Shown here piece by piece: positions 10,306 to 21,773 of a DNA stretch of 64,000 bases (its first letter is position 1; the number at the start of each line of letters is the position of its first letter). A model generated the notes under the pieces. The model saw nothing but the letters and a program-made list of their open reading frames with translations. It did not search any database and was not told the DNA's origin. Both the position numbers and the translations under genes were made by a program. The stretch comes from Macrolepiota albuminosa (lineage: Eukaryota > Basidiomycota > Agaricomycetes > Agaricales > Agaricaceae), in NCBI GenBank assembly GCA_027475525.1, contig JAMWFC010000049.1, positions 1,675,297 to 1,739,296 on the forward strand. Reading direction: 5' to 3'.

Positions 10306-12513
10306 GTGCCTATGGCACCCCAGGAGACGCCGAGTCGTCAGTACGGACTGGGAGAGCTCTCCCTCCGAGCCAGAATAGTGGGGACCAGGCGGTCCACCAT
10401 GGGCTCAATGCTTTTTAAAATGGCGGAAGCCCGCATAGAAGAGGTACCAGAGGAGGCTGCACGGCCTGAAGTATCCCGTGCGGAAAACTGATTCCCACAC
10501 ACACCAGCAGTGGAGGAAGCTCCGGAGGTTGTAGAGCTTCCAGAGGAGGTGATGGAGTCATCAAGTGACGACGACGCCAGAGCAGAGGAACAGCGGCTGA
10601 AAACCACGTACACCGTGCGCTTGCAGGTGTTCTGGGACTTGCACCCAGAGGTGATGAAATACACCACCCAAGCGCGACTCGAGCGCTACGCATCAGCCCA
10701 TATAGTAGCACTTAGGCGACAAGGGCACGAAGTGCCCAATGTATTTAGTACAAAATATACTGATTTGATAGTGAGAGTGCTCACGATGGAGCTGCAAATG
10801 TATGTGCAGTGGAAGGCCACACGGCAATCAGGGGTCTCGACCCCCTGGAGCCACACGTCCAAGGAATGCTTGGCACGATGCAATCAAGACGTCGGAATTG
10901 AGCTAGTGGAGGCACTAGCATGGGCGCAGGAAGTGCCCAAAGTAAGACCGGTGAGTACTTTTTATACTCCAGCAGGACAAGGGTGGCATGAGGAGCCCCC
11001 ACACATGCGTAACCATGACCGTAGGACAGATATGTCAGGTCCAGATGGGCACGATAGTACCATGCTCAAAGTGGAGAGCGAGGCATCTGTGATGCCGCAT
11101 GTGCCCATGGCCAAAACGTTGAGCGACAGAGTCGCGTATCAACGTATGCGCAATGGCGACCTCAGGACTAAGGGACAGTCCCTTATTGACGATCAGGGCA
11201 TCGTATTCGAGGGCACTAAGCCCATTGACGAGATGCGTCGTCAATTTGTCACGCAGGGTCAGGAGAATCAAGCTTCTCCAGTTCCAGGGCGGCGCAACGA
11301 TCATGATCGAGGAGACTTCCTCGATCAAGATGGCGCCACGAGACGTGATGTCCCTGGTAATGGCCGGGATGACGGCCCTAGGTTGATTCCTTGAGACAAG
11401 GGCAATTATGCCTACAGTCGAGGAGGCTCGGAACGTCCTTCGCAAGGTGGATGAGGGAAGTCACTTCCCCATGCCACTGATTTGGCGACTAGATCCCTGG
11501 GTCAGCGGGAGGCCATTCAAATGCATTGTGAAGCTATGTACGATCGCCTGCATCGAGTAGTCGATGATGCCCTGGGCGTAACCTTACGGTTACCAGACGG
11601 AGTGAAGCTGCGTAAAGCAGACAGTAGGCACATTCACGCCTATACAGGCGCGTCCAAGTTCAGCGACCTGGAAGATTGGGCGATGGATGTACCCATCTTG
11701 CCATGTGCTTATACGGAGGTGACCGTATGGAACGAGAACAAATCTTCATTCTTCCTGAGTTCTTGGCCGGAGAGGCCATGGGATGGTTTCGACGGGCAGT
11801 GCTGCACGTCAACCGTGTCCAATATGACTGGACGTTCAAAGGGGTCCTTACAGGACTGTACAATCGATTTTGTACACCCCTCAACGCTCCAGGATGCAAG
11901 GCGGGACTTCCAGTCCGCCAAGTACACCGAGAAGTTGGGAGTACAAGGGTTCTATGATACCCTTAATGACCATGCCCAGAACATGGCAGTATACCTGGAC
12001 GGGTATACAATGCTTGAAATGTTCTTGGATGGCATTCCAGTGGACATGCACCGCTATTTGATACGTGAGGATGGATTGTCCCCAGAAGTCAACGATGTGG
12101 AAGAATTTGTGGCATATGCCATCCGGTATGAGCAGTCTCTGAAGACTGCTAACCACTACGAACATTGGAGTGGACACAAAGGGGGACCCAGGCGACTACC
12201 GCCTGGTGGGACACCCTCACGGGGTCAGCATGTGGGGACCTTCCTGGCCAAAAAGACCGATTTGGACCGTGACCGCAACACGCGGTTTGTTGTATGCAGA
12301 ACCCCTGCTGCGAACCGAGGGCGGAGCCGCCCATGCCCAGAGCGGGCGCCGGACGGAGAACGTTCTAAACCAAGGCCGGACTTCAAACCGGCCAACCCAC
12401 CAGGTCAGACGGGGACTTGTTTTGCATGTGGCCAACCAGGCCACTATGCTACCAACTGCCCTGCGAAGCCAGGAGCCCTGAGGAAGGGGTATACACCCTG
12501 CGCCCACCTTTGA
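10306..12513 (+). pseudogene. A1 gag (capsid and zinc knuckle), broken
   Basis: The structural protein of the element. One frame runs from 10306 with stops at 10489 and 11392 (TGA). An acidic ESSSDDD segment is followed by the capsid-like domain (HIHAYTGASKF, EDWAMD, LGVQGFYDTLNDHAQNMAVY, DGIPVDMHRYLIREDGLSPEVN) and the CCHC knuckle CFACGQPGHYATNC near 12420-12460. Between about 11685 and 11880 the correct reading moves to another frame (CLYGGDRMEREQIFILPEFL) and returns, so two compensating indels are present. The frame then continues past TGA 12511 into protease, so gag and pol were probably one frame. The protein is homologous to X1-X4 gag. Confidence 0.87.
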
Positions 12514-13287
12514 GCTGCACATACTGCAGCTGCGAGTGGGAGTGATGGAGACGTATCTGCCAATTCTGAGGCAGAGCACCCCACAAACGACCAGGAGCCC
12601 CCAGAGGAGGCATCGGGCGCCGAGCCCAAGAGTGTGGTCGTGGAGGGGGAGGAGTACATCACAGTCGACGTATATGACAACATCTACGACAATGAGTACT
12701 ACAGTCCCAACAGCGACTCCGAGTGCCTAGCAGCAATGACGGATTGGCTGTCCACCAATGATCCCAAATGGAATAACGTGGTTCGGATGAAGAAGGTGAC
12801 TCTTCGTCGTGCAGAGGGCACTTTGCAGCGCCCTACACTGAAACGAGCAGACAAGGAGTGCCTGGTCTCGTATGTGGACGTAGACGGCCACAAGGCATGG
12901 ACCCTATGGGACTCTGGGAGTACCACATCGGGCATAACGCCCCAGTTTGCCCATGTGTACGGAATATCCGTGCAGGAGTTGGATACGCCATTGGCGTTAC
13001 AGCTGGGCACCATAGAGAGCCGAGCCATGGTGCAGTATGGGACAAATGTGAATGTCCAAACGCCGGGCTCACGTAGCCGGGAATACATGGATGTAGCGAA
13101 CTTCGATTGCTACGATATGATACTGGGAACGCCATTCATGCGGCGTAACAAAGTCATACTAGACTTTGACCACTGTCAGGTACTAGTGAATGGGAAAGTG
13201 ATCCCAGCCAAACGTGCTACAGCAGACGACACTGATAATTGTCTGCGATGTCATCGCACTACGGAGAAACGCAAGGACTCTCCATGA
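12514..13287 (+). pseudogene. A1 retropepsin-like protease
   Basis: Open from 12634 and in frame with gag through TGA 12511. The catalytic motif is LWDSGSTTSG near 12905, with the flap/C-terminal signature MILGTPFMRRNKVILDF near 13110-13160. It cleaves the element polyprotein as a dimer. The frame ends at TGA 13285 but the same frame goes on to RT through three further TGA codons (13525, 13558, 13693), each where CGA would read arginine. Confidence 0.85.
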
Positions 13288-13713
13288 CTTGGCCGGCGCA
13301 GAGTGCTGACCGTGAAGGATGTGGAGGAGGAAGTGCAGGCTATGCCTGGACTCAGCGCAGACCACAACGTGGTAATGATGAGCAAGGAGGAGTATCAAGC
13401 CTCCAAGAGGAGCAATGAGCAAATAACCGCTCCTGAGACTCGAGGCGCAAAGCCTCCAGACAAACGCCATCAAAAGGCGAGACAACGGGAGGACTCAGTG
13501 GATGTATGTCCACCTACGTCCTCATGAGTCAAGTTGGAAGACTTGAAAGACAGCATTTGAGAGGCAGAAGCCTCAGGAGAGGGGGACACACCGTCCCTAT
13601 GGGAGCAACCAGCCCCCCTGCTGGAGTACGACTGGGCATACGACCCCCAAATGCTGCAAGAGTGGAATGAGCTAGTGGCAGCCACGTGTGCGTGAAATGC
13701 ACACCAGAGATGG

Positions 13714-15462
13714 ATGACCATCAAACCAGCGTATTGCCAGCCAGCCTCGGACGAGGTGTCCGTAGCATACTCACTTGTACATGAGGGAACAAGCCTCATG
13801 GCTTATAAGGCAGCGGCAGCGGGTGCTCTGCTGAGACTACATATACCCGATGACAGTGTCAATTGGGTGCTTGCAATGCATGAGCAGTATGCACCGCCAC
13901 CTCGGCCACCCTCAGAGACGGTGGAAGTACTTCCCCCGATACATATGAAGGGGAAGCAGAAGGTGACAAGCCTTCGTGAGGAAGATATACCTCGGTTGCG
14001 TCAGCAATGGCAAGAAGAATTTGCCGACATGGTCAACGGGACCAAGGAGGAGCTTCCGCCATGGTGGGAGGTGAACCATGAGATCAATCTCATAGATGAG
14101 AGCAAACAATATAAGTACTTGCCGTGCTGTCTGCGCACACTCCAGGAGCAACTACGCGATAAAACTAATCGCTATTTGAATGCTCAATGGTGGTCTCCAT
14201 GCACCACTGCTCAAGCTGCACCATTATTGTGCATCCCGAAGAAGGATGGAACCCTTCGAACAGCTCTTGATGCGCATCAGCGCAATGACAACACTATAAA
14301 GGATGTAACTCCTTTACCAGATCAGGAGGTGATCCAGGAAGACGTGGCTCGGGCGAAGTATCGCTCGAAGATTGACCTTACTGACACTTACGAGCAGGTG
14401 CGTATTTGCACCAAAGACGTACCCAAGACCGTATTTGCATTGATCATGGGCACGTTCACGAGCAACATAATGCAGATTGGAGACTGTAATGCTCCAGCAA
14501 CTTTCCAGAGGCTAATGACCTCTATCTTCCGAGACGTAATAGGACGTTTTATGCACGTCTACTTAGATGACATATTCATCTACTTGGATACTATGGAGGA
14601 GCATGAGCAGCACCTAAGAGTCGTATTTGAACAACTGTGCAAGTACAAGTTGTACTTGAAGTGGAAGAAATGTGAGCTCTACGCTCAGAGTATAGACTGC
14701 CTAGGGCATGTCATAGATGAGCAGGGTATCCACCCTGATCAGGACAAGCTCGATCGTATTCGGGAGTGGCGCACGCCCCGAAACTACAATGACATCCAAC
14801 GATTTGTTGGCCTTGTCAACTACATATCGAGCTTCTTGCCTGATGTCACAGCCTATACTGGGCCACTTATGGCCATGACGCAGAACGGGTCACCGTTCAA
14901 TTGGAGGCCGTTGCACCAGCGGTGCTTCGAGATGGTCAAACGGATCTGTACAAAGACTCCGGTGATTCGACTAATTGACTCTAGACGGGACGAGCCAATA
15001 TGGCTCATTTGCGATGCGTCCAAGACAGGCATCGGAGCCATGTATGGTCAGGGAAGCAGCTGGCAGACGTGCCGCCCAGCAGGGTTCATGTCAAAGAAGT
15101 TCACAACGGCCCAGCAAAACTATGTGGTGCATGAGCTGGAGACTCTTGCCATACTCAAGGCCCTCCTCAAATGGGAGGATAAGCTGATGGGATATCCCAT
15201 CCACATCATAACGGACCACAAGGCCCTTGAGTTCTTCAAAACTCAGGTAAACTTGTCGCTGCGTCAGCGACAGTGGATAGACTACATGTCGAGATATCAG
15301 TTTGACATCACCTATGTTAAAGGTGAACTCAACAAAGTGGCAGACTGCTTGTCACGCTACTTTGAGAGTGATGTAGTTGGGGAGGCTCACGAGCCTCATG
15401 AGTATGTGCAGGCAGACTGCTGCATAGACCCAGATGGAGAGGACTTACCTCTCCACCAATAA
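13714..15462 (+). CDS. A1 reverse transcriptase and RNase H (open segment of pol)
   Basis: A 582-codon open stretch. RT signatures in order: LLCIPKKDGTLRTALD, KIDLTDTYEQVRI, NAPATFQRLM, and the catalytic YLDDIFIY near 14560. LGHVIDEQGIHPDQDKLD is the usual Ty3 connection. RNase H follows with the acidic residues in LICDASKTGIG, HELETLAILKAL and ITDHKALEFF, and the tail DYMSRYQFDITYVKGELNKVADCLSRY. It converts element RNA to cDNA. Upstream TGA stops and TAA 15460 separate it from protease and integrase, so this is an open part of a broken polyprotein rather than a free gene. A frame change of about one base lies near 15555. Confidence 0.9.
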   Translation: MTIKPAYCQPASDEVSVAYSLVHEGTSLMAYKAAAAGALLRLHIPDDSVNWVLAMHEQYAPPPRPPSETVEVLPPIHMKGKQKVTSLREEDIPRLRQQWQEEFADMVNGTKEELPPWWEVNHEINLIDESKQYKYLPCCLRTLQEQLRDKTNRYLNAQWWSPCTTAQAAPLLCIPKKDGTLRTALDAHQRNDNTIKDVTPLPDQEVIQEDVARAKYRSKIDLTDTYEQVRICTKDVPKTVFALIMGTFTSNIMQIGDCNAPATFQRLMTSIFRDVIGRFMHVYLDDIFIYLDTMEEHEQHLRVVFEQLCKYKLYLKWKKCELYAQSIDCLGHVIDEQGIHPDQDKLDRIREWRTPRNYNDIQRFVGLVNYISSFLPDVTAYTGPLMAMTQNGSPFNWRPLHQRCFEMVKRICTKTPVIRLIDSRRDEPIWLICDASKTGIGAMYGQGSSWQTCRPAGFMSKKFTTAQQNYVVHELETLAILKALLKWEDKLMGYPIHIITDHKALEFFKTQVNLSLRQRQWIDYMSRYQFDITYVKGELNKVADCLSRYFESDVVGEAHEPHEYVQADCCIDPDGEDLPLHQ

Positions 15463-15557
15463 CAGGAGCTCAGGGAGCATGTCCTGGAAGTACGCACTAT
15501 GCGTGACGATGAACGGAGGCGAAGCACTCACCTCAGAGAGTAGCGTGAAGAGCAGAC

Positions 15558-16797
15558 GTGGCTGCCCAGTTGCTCAAGGAGCATGAAGCTGTGGACCCAG
15601 CGTTCACTGGGGAGCACGAGTGCCACAATATACCTGTTACGCTTGCGGAGATGCTCAAAGGCAAATTGCCTTCATCCCAGCCTCCTAGCCTGGTCAATGA
15701 CGACTTCCGGAAGGAAGTGGTGCAGGACTATGGCAATGATTCTCTCTTTGCCGAGATAATCGCCAATCCTGACAACCATCCTCGGTTCAGACATGAGCCT
15801 GGTGGACTGATCACAATGGAGAACCGTCAAGGGGTGGCAGTGGTCTGCCTCCCCCGTATGCGAACCATTGTTACGTGGGTCTTGGACCAGGCCCATGCAC
15901 TGGTGGGGCACTTTGGTGCCGCCAGGATGTTGGGCTACATCCGAAGATGGTATTGGTGGCCACGTATGGCCCAAGAAGTGACTAAGTTTTGCGCCTCATG
16001 CGCAGCGTGTCAGAGGGCAAAGTTGCCCCCTGGATCCCCTCCCGGGAAGCTACACCAGCTACCTGTACCGATGAAACCCTGGGATTCCATTGGAATGGAC
16101 TTCGTAGGTCCCTTTCCCGAGTCCCGAGGGTTTGATTACCTCTGGGTGGTCATCTGCCACATGATGAGCATGGTGCACCTCATACCGGTGTGAACTACGC
16201 TGACAGCTAAGGAGCTGTCATGGATCTACCTGAGGGAAATCGTTGGGCTGCATGGGCTGCCTAGCACCATTGTGAGCGACAGTGACTCGAAGTTCACGTC
16301 TCAATGGTGGAGGGAACTCCACAAACTGCTAGGAGCGCAACTCCTCATGTCGACGTCCTTCCATCCTCAAACGGATGGGCAGACAGAGTGGGCTAACTGC
16401 AGTATAGGCCAGATTTTGAGGGCAGTTGTTTGCCCTGACCAACGGGACTGGGTGGACTGGTGTCTACTCACTGAGTTTGCAATTAACACGAGTATCTCAG
16501 ATACCACAGGGTATGCGCCCTTTGAGCTCAACGAAGGGTACTTGCCCTCCATGCTGCACGAAGTTCGTGCTGATATGGTGGCCCACCGAGGAGTTGTCGA
16601 GTTCGCCAGGCAGGCCCTGGAGAACCTTGCGTCGGCGCATGCCGCCATCATAGAGGCGCGAGTCTTCCAGGTGAAAAACGCCAATCACCGTAGGCGAGCA
16701 GACCCGCCAATAGCAGTAGGAGCGTTGGTGTACCTATCAACGCGTAATCTGAGGCTCCCAAAGGGACGGGCAAGTAAACTCTGCCCAAAATGGGTAG
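15558..16797 (+). pseudogene. A1 integrase, cut by an M-family solo LTR
   Basis: The HHCC zinc domain is at H-ALVG-H...FCASCAACQRAK (15895-16020). The catalytic acids are D in GMDFVGPF (16098), D in IVSDSDSKFTS (16280) and E in PQTDGQTEWAN (16370-16390). TGA at 16191 lies between the first two acids, where CGA is expected. The reading LCPKWVV stops where the M LTR enters at 16798 and resumes after 17777 as GPYHVLDAEP, rejoining the integrase C-terminus to the chromodomain. Confidence 0.88.
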
Positions 16798-17777
16798 TGA
16801 TACGACGCTGTACCAGCAGTCAGGGACAAAACATGCACCAGAAGTCAAAATAAACATTTAATTATAGGCTGAAAACTGTAAGCCTCCTGGTAGCAGTCTC
16901 AACAAATATCTATCTCTGAAAATATCCCAACAAATACACAGAGAAGTACAGAACAACAGGCAGGGACCGGCTCAAACTATCAGCTCAACAATAGTCTAAC
17001 CACTGTCATGGAGAGGAAAAGCATGGAAGCTGGTAATGGACGGAACAGGATGAAATTGGGAAATTATTATATTCATTCGATATCATAATTCTCAATTTCA
17101 TCATCAAATCAGTCAATGTTCGGCAATGGACGGAATAGGATGAAATTGGGAAATTATTATATTCATTCAATATTATAATTCTCAATTTCATCGTCAAATC
17201 AGTCAATGTTCGATTTGACAACAAGGAGGGGAAAAGGAAAGAAGTAGGGGATGCAGGGAGGCACTAAAAGAGGAAAGAAGGATCCATGAATTAGATCAGG
17301 CTAAATGGAGCTCAAGCAAATGGAGAAGCGGCAATCAGAAACATCCGGAAGAATGGTGGAACAGGTAGCACTGAAACAGGCCTCCCAAAAGGGAAATTGG
17401 ACTATCAAATACGTTCTGGAAGTGGGAGAGTTTCCGACAAAGAGTCATATGTAGATAGTGGTCTGTGCACCAGAAAAACAGTATAAATAGCCCAAGTTTA
17501 GTAGAGAATAGGCAGGCAATTGATAGGCAAAGGCTCGGTGATTCCCAGGGAGTGAATCGCTTAGGCCGGAGTTTGTTAAGAAACCTCGACTGGTGGGAAT
17601 ATTATTATTCTCATTCAATATTATAATTCCTCAAAAACCTCAGCGTTTTGCAAAATTATTAAACACATTCAAGATAATAATTATCCCTTTCGTCATCAAA
17701 GTCAGTGTGAATTCAAGGTCATATTCTACACTAGCAAGCCCCAGAACTATCAAGTAATACTTCTACCAAGTACTACA
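16798..17777 (+). mobile_element. Solo LTR, family M (980 bp), target duplication GTAG
   Basis: It starts TGATACGACGCTGTACCAGC and ends CCAAGTACTACA. GTAG flanks it at 16794-16797 and 17778-17781, and removing it restores the integrase reading. Homologous LTRs are at 29138-30076 (minus), 31069-31279 (minus, partial), 41164-42045 and 48712-49666. The shared segment 'gaaaactgtaagcctcctgg' and a TATA-like 'cagtataaatagcc' near 17480 are visible. Confidence 0.9.
17033..17213. repeat. Tandem duplication of a hairpin unit (about 90 bp x 2)
   Basis: Two copies of a unit beginning 'aatggacggaa.aggatgaaattggg', starting near 17035 and 17124. Each holds an inverted repeat: GAAATTGGGAAATTAT against ATAATTCTCAATTTC around a short AT loop. 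The other M LTRs here lack the second unit. Confidence 0.75.
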
Positions 17778-18170
17778 GTAGGCCCATACCACGTTCTAGA
17801 CGCAGAGCCAAGTACCTCCAACTATGTGTTGGAGCTGCCTCTGGCGTTACAGGAACGACGCATCGTTCCTAAGTTTCATGTGTTGTTGTTGCGACCTTAC
17901 AGCGCGTCTGACGATGCACTATTCCCTAACAGGGCAACCCTGGGCCCCTATGATTTTGGGGCTCGAGATGATGATGAATGGTTCGTTGAGTGCATAATTG
18001 GGCACCGGTGGACTGAGCGTAACATGCTCGAGTTTGAGGTACGATGGTCCCTCGGGGACACAACATGGGAGCCACACTCCCATTGCTCCAAGTTGGCGGC
18101 ACTTGACCATTATTTGGAGTTGAAGGGCGTTAAGCGCCCACATCAATTAAGTAAGCGTGCCGGCGCTTAA
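17778..18170 (+). pseudogene. A1 integrase C-terminus and chromodomain
   Basis: After the M LTR the frame reads GPYHVLDAEPSTSNYVLELP, then RRIVPKFHVLLLRPY, the usual Ty3 integrase tail (HPVFHVS-like). The chromodomain follows: DDDEWFVECIIGHRWTERN, FEVRWSLGDTTWEPHSHC (about 17960-18090). Such chromodomains can bind modified histone tails and steer integration; this is family knowledge, not shown here. The frame ends TAA at 18168. Confidence 0.85.
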
Positions 18171-18273
18171 TTTGATCAGCAGTGCCGATCGCGGCTTGGC
18201 TGAGTTGGTCAGCAGCTGTGGCTGAAACACGTCTTAAAAGGCAAAATTTCTTTTTCGCCTTTTTCCCTCAACC

Positions 18274-21200
18274 ATGGACAACATGCCCGTGGATCAGTCT
18301 GAGCAGCAGCAACAGCAGCAGCACCTTGAGTTTGCGCCGTTGGTCTTACCATCGGCTGAAGGAGGGGGCAGATGGCTCCCCCGCTGACCCAAAATGCGCC
18401 CCAGTGGGGACAATCGCAACCAGCGGTGGGCTTCCCACAGCAGCAGCAACCACCAGCGGCAGGCTACCTGCCGCAGCAGCCAGTGATCAGTGGCTATCTG
18501 CCACTTCAACCCATGCAGGGCAACTTCATGCCCCAGAACGCACCTGTGGGCGGCTATCAGCCCCAACAACCAGTATCGGGTGCTTATGCGCCACATCACA
18601 CCAAGGGCCAATCCCAACAACAGGCCTACGGGGGGCTAGTCAGCCCCCAAGCAGCACTAGGATGGGGGCAGTTTGCCCCTGCTATGGTGAGAGGGGCTAT
18701 GGGCACACATCCTTTGCCCCAGTTTACCGCCCCGGCGCACTACCCTGGGATGGGTGGTGTGCCCATAATGATGCCATACCCCCCGGCTTGGATGGGGGCT
18801 TGGGGCACAATGCCCCAGTACAGCGACTCGCATGAGTCGCAAGCCAAGGGAGGCCGGTCAATTTCCCTGTCGACCACAGCACCAATTGACAATCTAGAGA
18901 GACGCAAAGCATCCCTCGTGCAGGCCACCGCAGCCATCAAGAGCACAGAAACTCTCAGTCCAGGACAGAGCATCAGTTCATCGGCTGATGAGCCGACGGA
19001 GAGCTTGGCCAAGCTCTTCTTGCTACAGCGGCTGGAAATGCCGCACCAATCCGAGCCCAGCTCAGAAGAAGAGTCGCGTCCTCGACGCGACAAAGGAAAA
19101 GGATGGGCTGTCGAGCCCAGTCACAACCAGGACTTAGTCCTGGCTACCCTTCTCCAACGTCTGGGAGACAACGGGTACGATGTACCCGCAGAGTCATCAT
19201 TCCTCCACGATGCGAAGGCAGTCGTCCTCATCTGCCGGATGATGGACGACATGGATCATATGCGCGCTCAGTGCAAAACAGATCTCCTTGCCCTATCGGC
19301 TGCTCGTAAGCGGCAGACTACACCCCTGAGTTGGGACACCGACTCCAGCAAAAGGACGCGTCAGCAAGGAGTGGAGGACGCACTCTCCCGCTCGATGAAG
19401 TCGAGCGTTGCTGTCCCCGGCCAGGAGGCCGGCCTAGGATGGGACATCCTTCCCTATGAAGATGTCCCCGCTCCAGCCGCCCCCCGGCTTATCCAGCACC
19501 TCGCCAGTGGCGCGTCTGAGGTCGCGTCTTCGTGACTAGTATCCGTGGTCTCTACCACGTACTCTGGGGAGCAGAGTTCCAGGGGTGTGAGCACACGCCC
19601 CACCAAGGCTAAGGCCTCACTACCCCCGTCGGGGTAAGCAACCGGAAGGGCATGCCTACGTCAACGTGCACTTCCCCGAGGATGCCCTGAAAGGGGCCCC
19701 AGGGGCTAACATCCCCTTTTTACCTGCAATACTGGTAGAGGGCCCACCAGCCCGACTCCCACGGTGTGTGTGGGCAATGGACCCACGGTCTGAGAAGTCG
19801 GAGCCGGAGAGGCTGCCATCCCTGCCCTCCAATGACAATTGGTATGAGGAGCCTAAAGAGGCTTGCATGGAATCCCCTGTGCCGCATGAGACGGCGGCAC
19901 AACGTATGGCGCGTGAATGGAACAACAGCAATCAACGGGCCAAGATGGAACGTCGGGCGCAGGATAGCGCCAAGCGAGGAGCTGCCCTCCTCAAGGACCA
20001 AACCAGGTGCATTCCTGATGCACTCGGTGTTGTGATCTATCGTGATCACACTATTAAGCGCCAGAACTCATTCTTTGGTGCGGGGTTAGCTCCCCAATTC
20101 TATTGGTCGTCAGTGACCAATACCATCTTTGTCGGGCAAGAAGCCCGCACAGCCAGGTCCTTCGAGACCGATAAAGAGGGCAATGCCGTGGCGACGCCCC
20201 ACAACAGTAAGGTGTACCAAGTAGCACCTCACGGGTTTCCCCACAGTCCTTGAGAAGTCCGCAGACTTCATGCACTGGTTAACAACCAGTTTATGCCGCT
20301 TTGTCAGTGTCAGTTGGGCTACCTCTTGCTCAACAAATTCAAGCAGGTGGCGCTCAACTGCCACTCTACGGCCCGAGACAGAGCTATGTCTCATTTACTC
20401 AACGAGGTCGAGTATAGGACTATCGCGGTACCCTTCGCGAGTCCAGAGGAGCAGGAGAACGTCCCACGAATGATTGTGCTGTCGCAGCTCTATCGCCGCA
20501 AAGAGGGAGGAAAAATTGCCTTCATCGGCCTTACCCCCCCTGATCCAAAGCAACCATTTGCTTTGGACTACCTGGGCTCATACGCCCTCCTCTATGGACG
20601 TCCTGGGACGTTCAACGTATGGACCGGTCTGGCCATGGACCGTGCCATGCACATTCATTGGTGCAGCCTCTTTGGGTTTGCGCTTGTATGCGCCCTCAGC
20701 GCCAGCCGCGCCTCCAAGTCCACGGTACACAAGTACCTGGCCTACGTCTTTGCACGGCCAGGCCTCTACAAAGAGGCCATGGCTGAGTACGAGGCAGCCA
20801 CGGGGCAAGTCTTTGTGCCCCTCCACGCCGACGACCCTAACTTCGAGGCTTGGGCTGTGGACATCCCGGAAGCGTCAGCTTCCATGTTCACCACTTCGGA
20901 CGTGTTACACGTCCTTCTTCATAATCAAATCCCAGTCAGCTGGGCTGACCACGCATATACTTATGGGGTCACCTACTTGGCCCATTTATTCTTCAGCGAC
21001 AGCCGGCTCTACAACAAGGCGGCCGCTATCAACGACGAGAGGCTACAACGCCTCAACCATTATGGTACACCCCAGTCCATCGCTCAGTGGGATGGGTGGC
21101 ATGAGGCCACCATTGGCGATCGCCAACGCCTGATGCTCCAGCAGCAGGACAGTCGTCGTGCATACGACGATGCGCTCGCCAAGGGGATGTACCTCCTCAT

Positions 21201-21519
21201 CGGGCAAGACATTCATGCCCACGAAATCTGGACGTGCCAGTATCCGTCCAACACCGGGGATATGCCTGATCCCCAACCACCTGTCCTGGGGTCGACCATT
21301 GACCCCAATCTCACACTGTCCCCCCTCCGGGACTATGACAATTCCCTGCCAGTAGCAGGGCCTTCGGGCACTTCCTACACGCCCGCACCCAAGGATGAAC
21401 TCCTCGACTACGACATGGACGACGCGACTGCCGATCCATTCTGGGAGCCTGGGACTCTCCCATTGCCCCCGTCCCTGACTTACCAACGGCATGACCGTCG
21501 TATTATCTCAAGACCGTAG
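18274..21519 (+). pseudogene. A1 ORF3: long accessory protein between integrase and 3' LTR, function unknown
   Basis: A separate start ATG at 18274 in a good context (CAACCATGG) opens a glutamine-rich N-terminus; the frame then shifts at a G run near 18362. 18372-19535 is proline/glutamine-rich (QPQQP, LPQQP repeats) and then charged (SSEEESRPRRDKGKG). A further frame change near 19540-19660 leads to 19666-21519 (one TGA at 20251), with an arginine/lysine helix (RMAREWNNSNQRAKMERRAQ) and a globular C-terminal domain: PFALDYLGSYALLYG, AMHIHWCSLFGFALV, WADHAYTYGVTYLAHLFF. No signal peptide or membrane segment is evident, so it does not look like env. Homologues occur in Y1 (5.3-7.2 kb) and at 39047-40140. 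I do not recognise the family. Confidence 0.8.
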
Positions 21520-21539
21520 CTCGGTCTGATTGGGGGGTG

Positions 21540-21773
21540 TGTAGCGTAGTCCGCTATGTGGCGTTGGCCACATAGCTTTACTTACTGTATAGTAGACACT
21601 ATTATATTATATTTATTATAATATAATATTAATTTACATTACTATATAAATAGTTTACCAGCTGCTTACAAAGCAGCTTAATTTTGTTGTATACTACATT
21701 GTCAATAGACCAGTCTGGTCTGATTCAGTGTGGTGTGCACACTAAGCTCTATAAACTTCGTAACTTCGTTACA
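21540..21773 (+). mobile_element. A1 3' LTR with four perfect inverted repeats
   Basis: 234 bp. Stems are GCTATGTGGC/GCCACATAGC at 21553-21576 (loop 4), ATTATATTATA/TATAATATAAT at 21601-21627 (loop 5), AGCTGCTT/AAGCAGCT at 21660-21678 (loop 3), and AGACCAG/CTGGTCT at 21707-21721 (loop 1). It is preceded by a GGGGGG tract. AAATG follows at 21774-21778. Confidence 0.93.

Larger units (their letters stand above)
9633..21773 (+). mobile_element. A1: complete nested Ty3-like LTR retrotransposon, 12.1 kb
   Basis: The two 234-bp LTRs (9633-9866, 21540-21773) differ at about six positions. The target duplication AAATG lies at 9628-9632 and 21774-21778. The insertion splits X1 gag exactly: the gag reading resumes on both sides. 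The internal order is gag, protease, RT, RNase H, integrase, chromodomain, then a long extra ORF3 before the 3' LTR. RT before integrase and a C-terminal chromodomain place it among Ty3-like chromoviruses. About half of the extra length is an M-family solo LTR and ORF3. Many in-frame TGA stops show that the copy is dead in its present form. Confidence 0.93.

Noticed and set aside
18182..18835. Open frame over the start of A1 ORF3
   Set aside because: It is a shadow of the proline/glutamine-rich ORF3 frame (18372-19535), which has homologues; this one has none.
18274..21519. ORF3 as an envelope gene
   Set aside because: No signal peptide, membrane segment or cysteine pattern is seen; the position alone is not enough.
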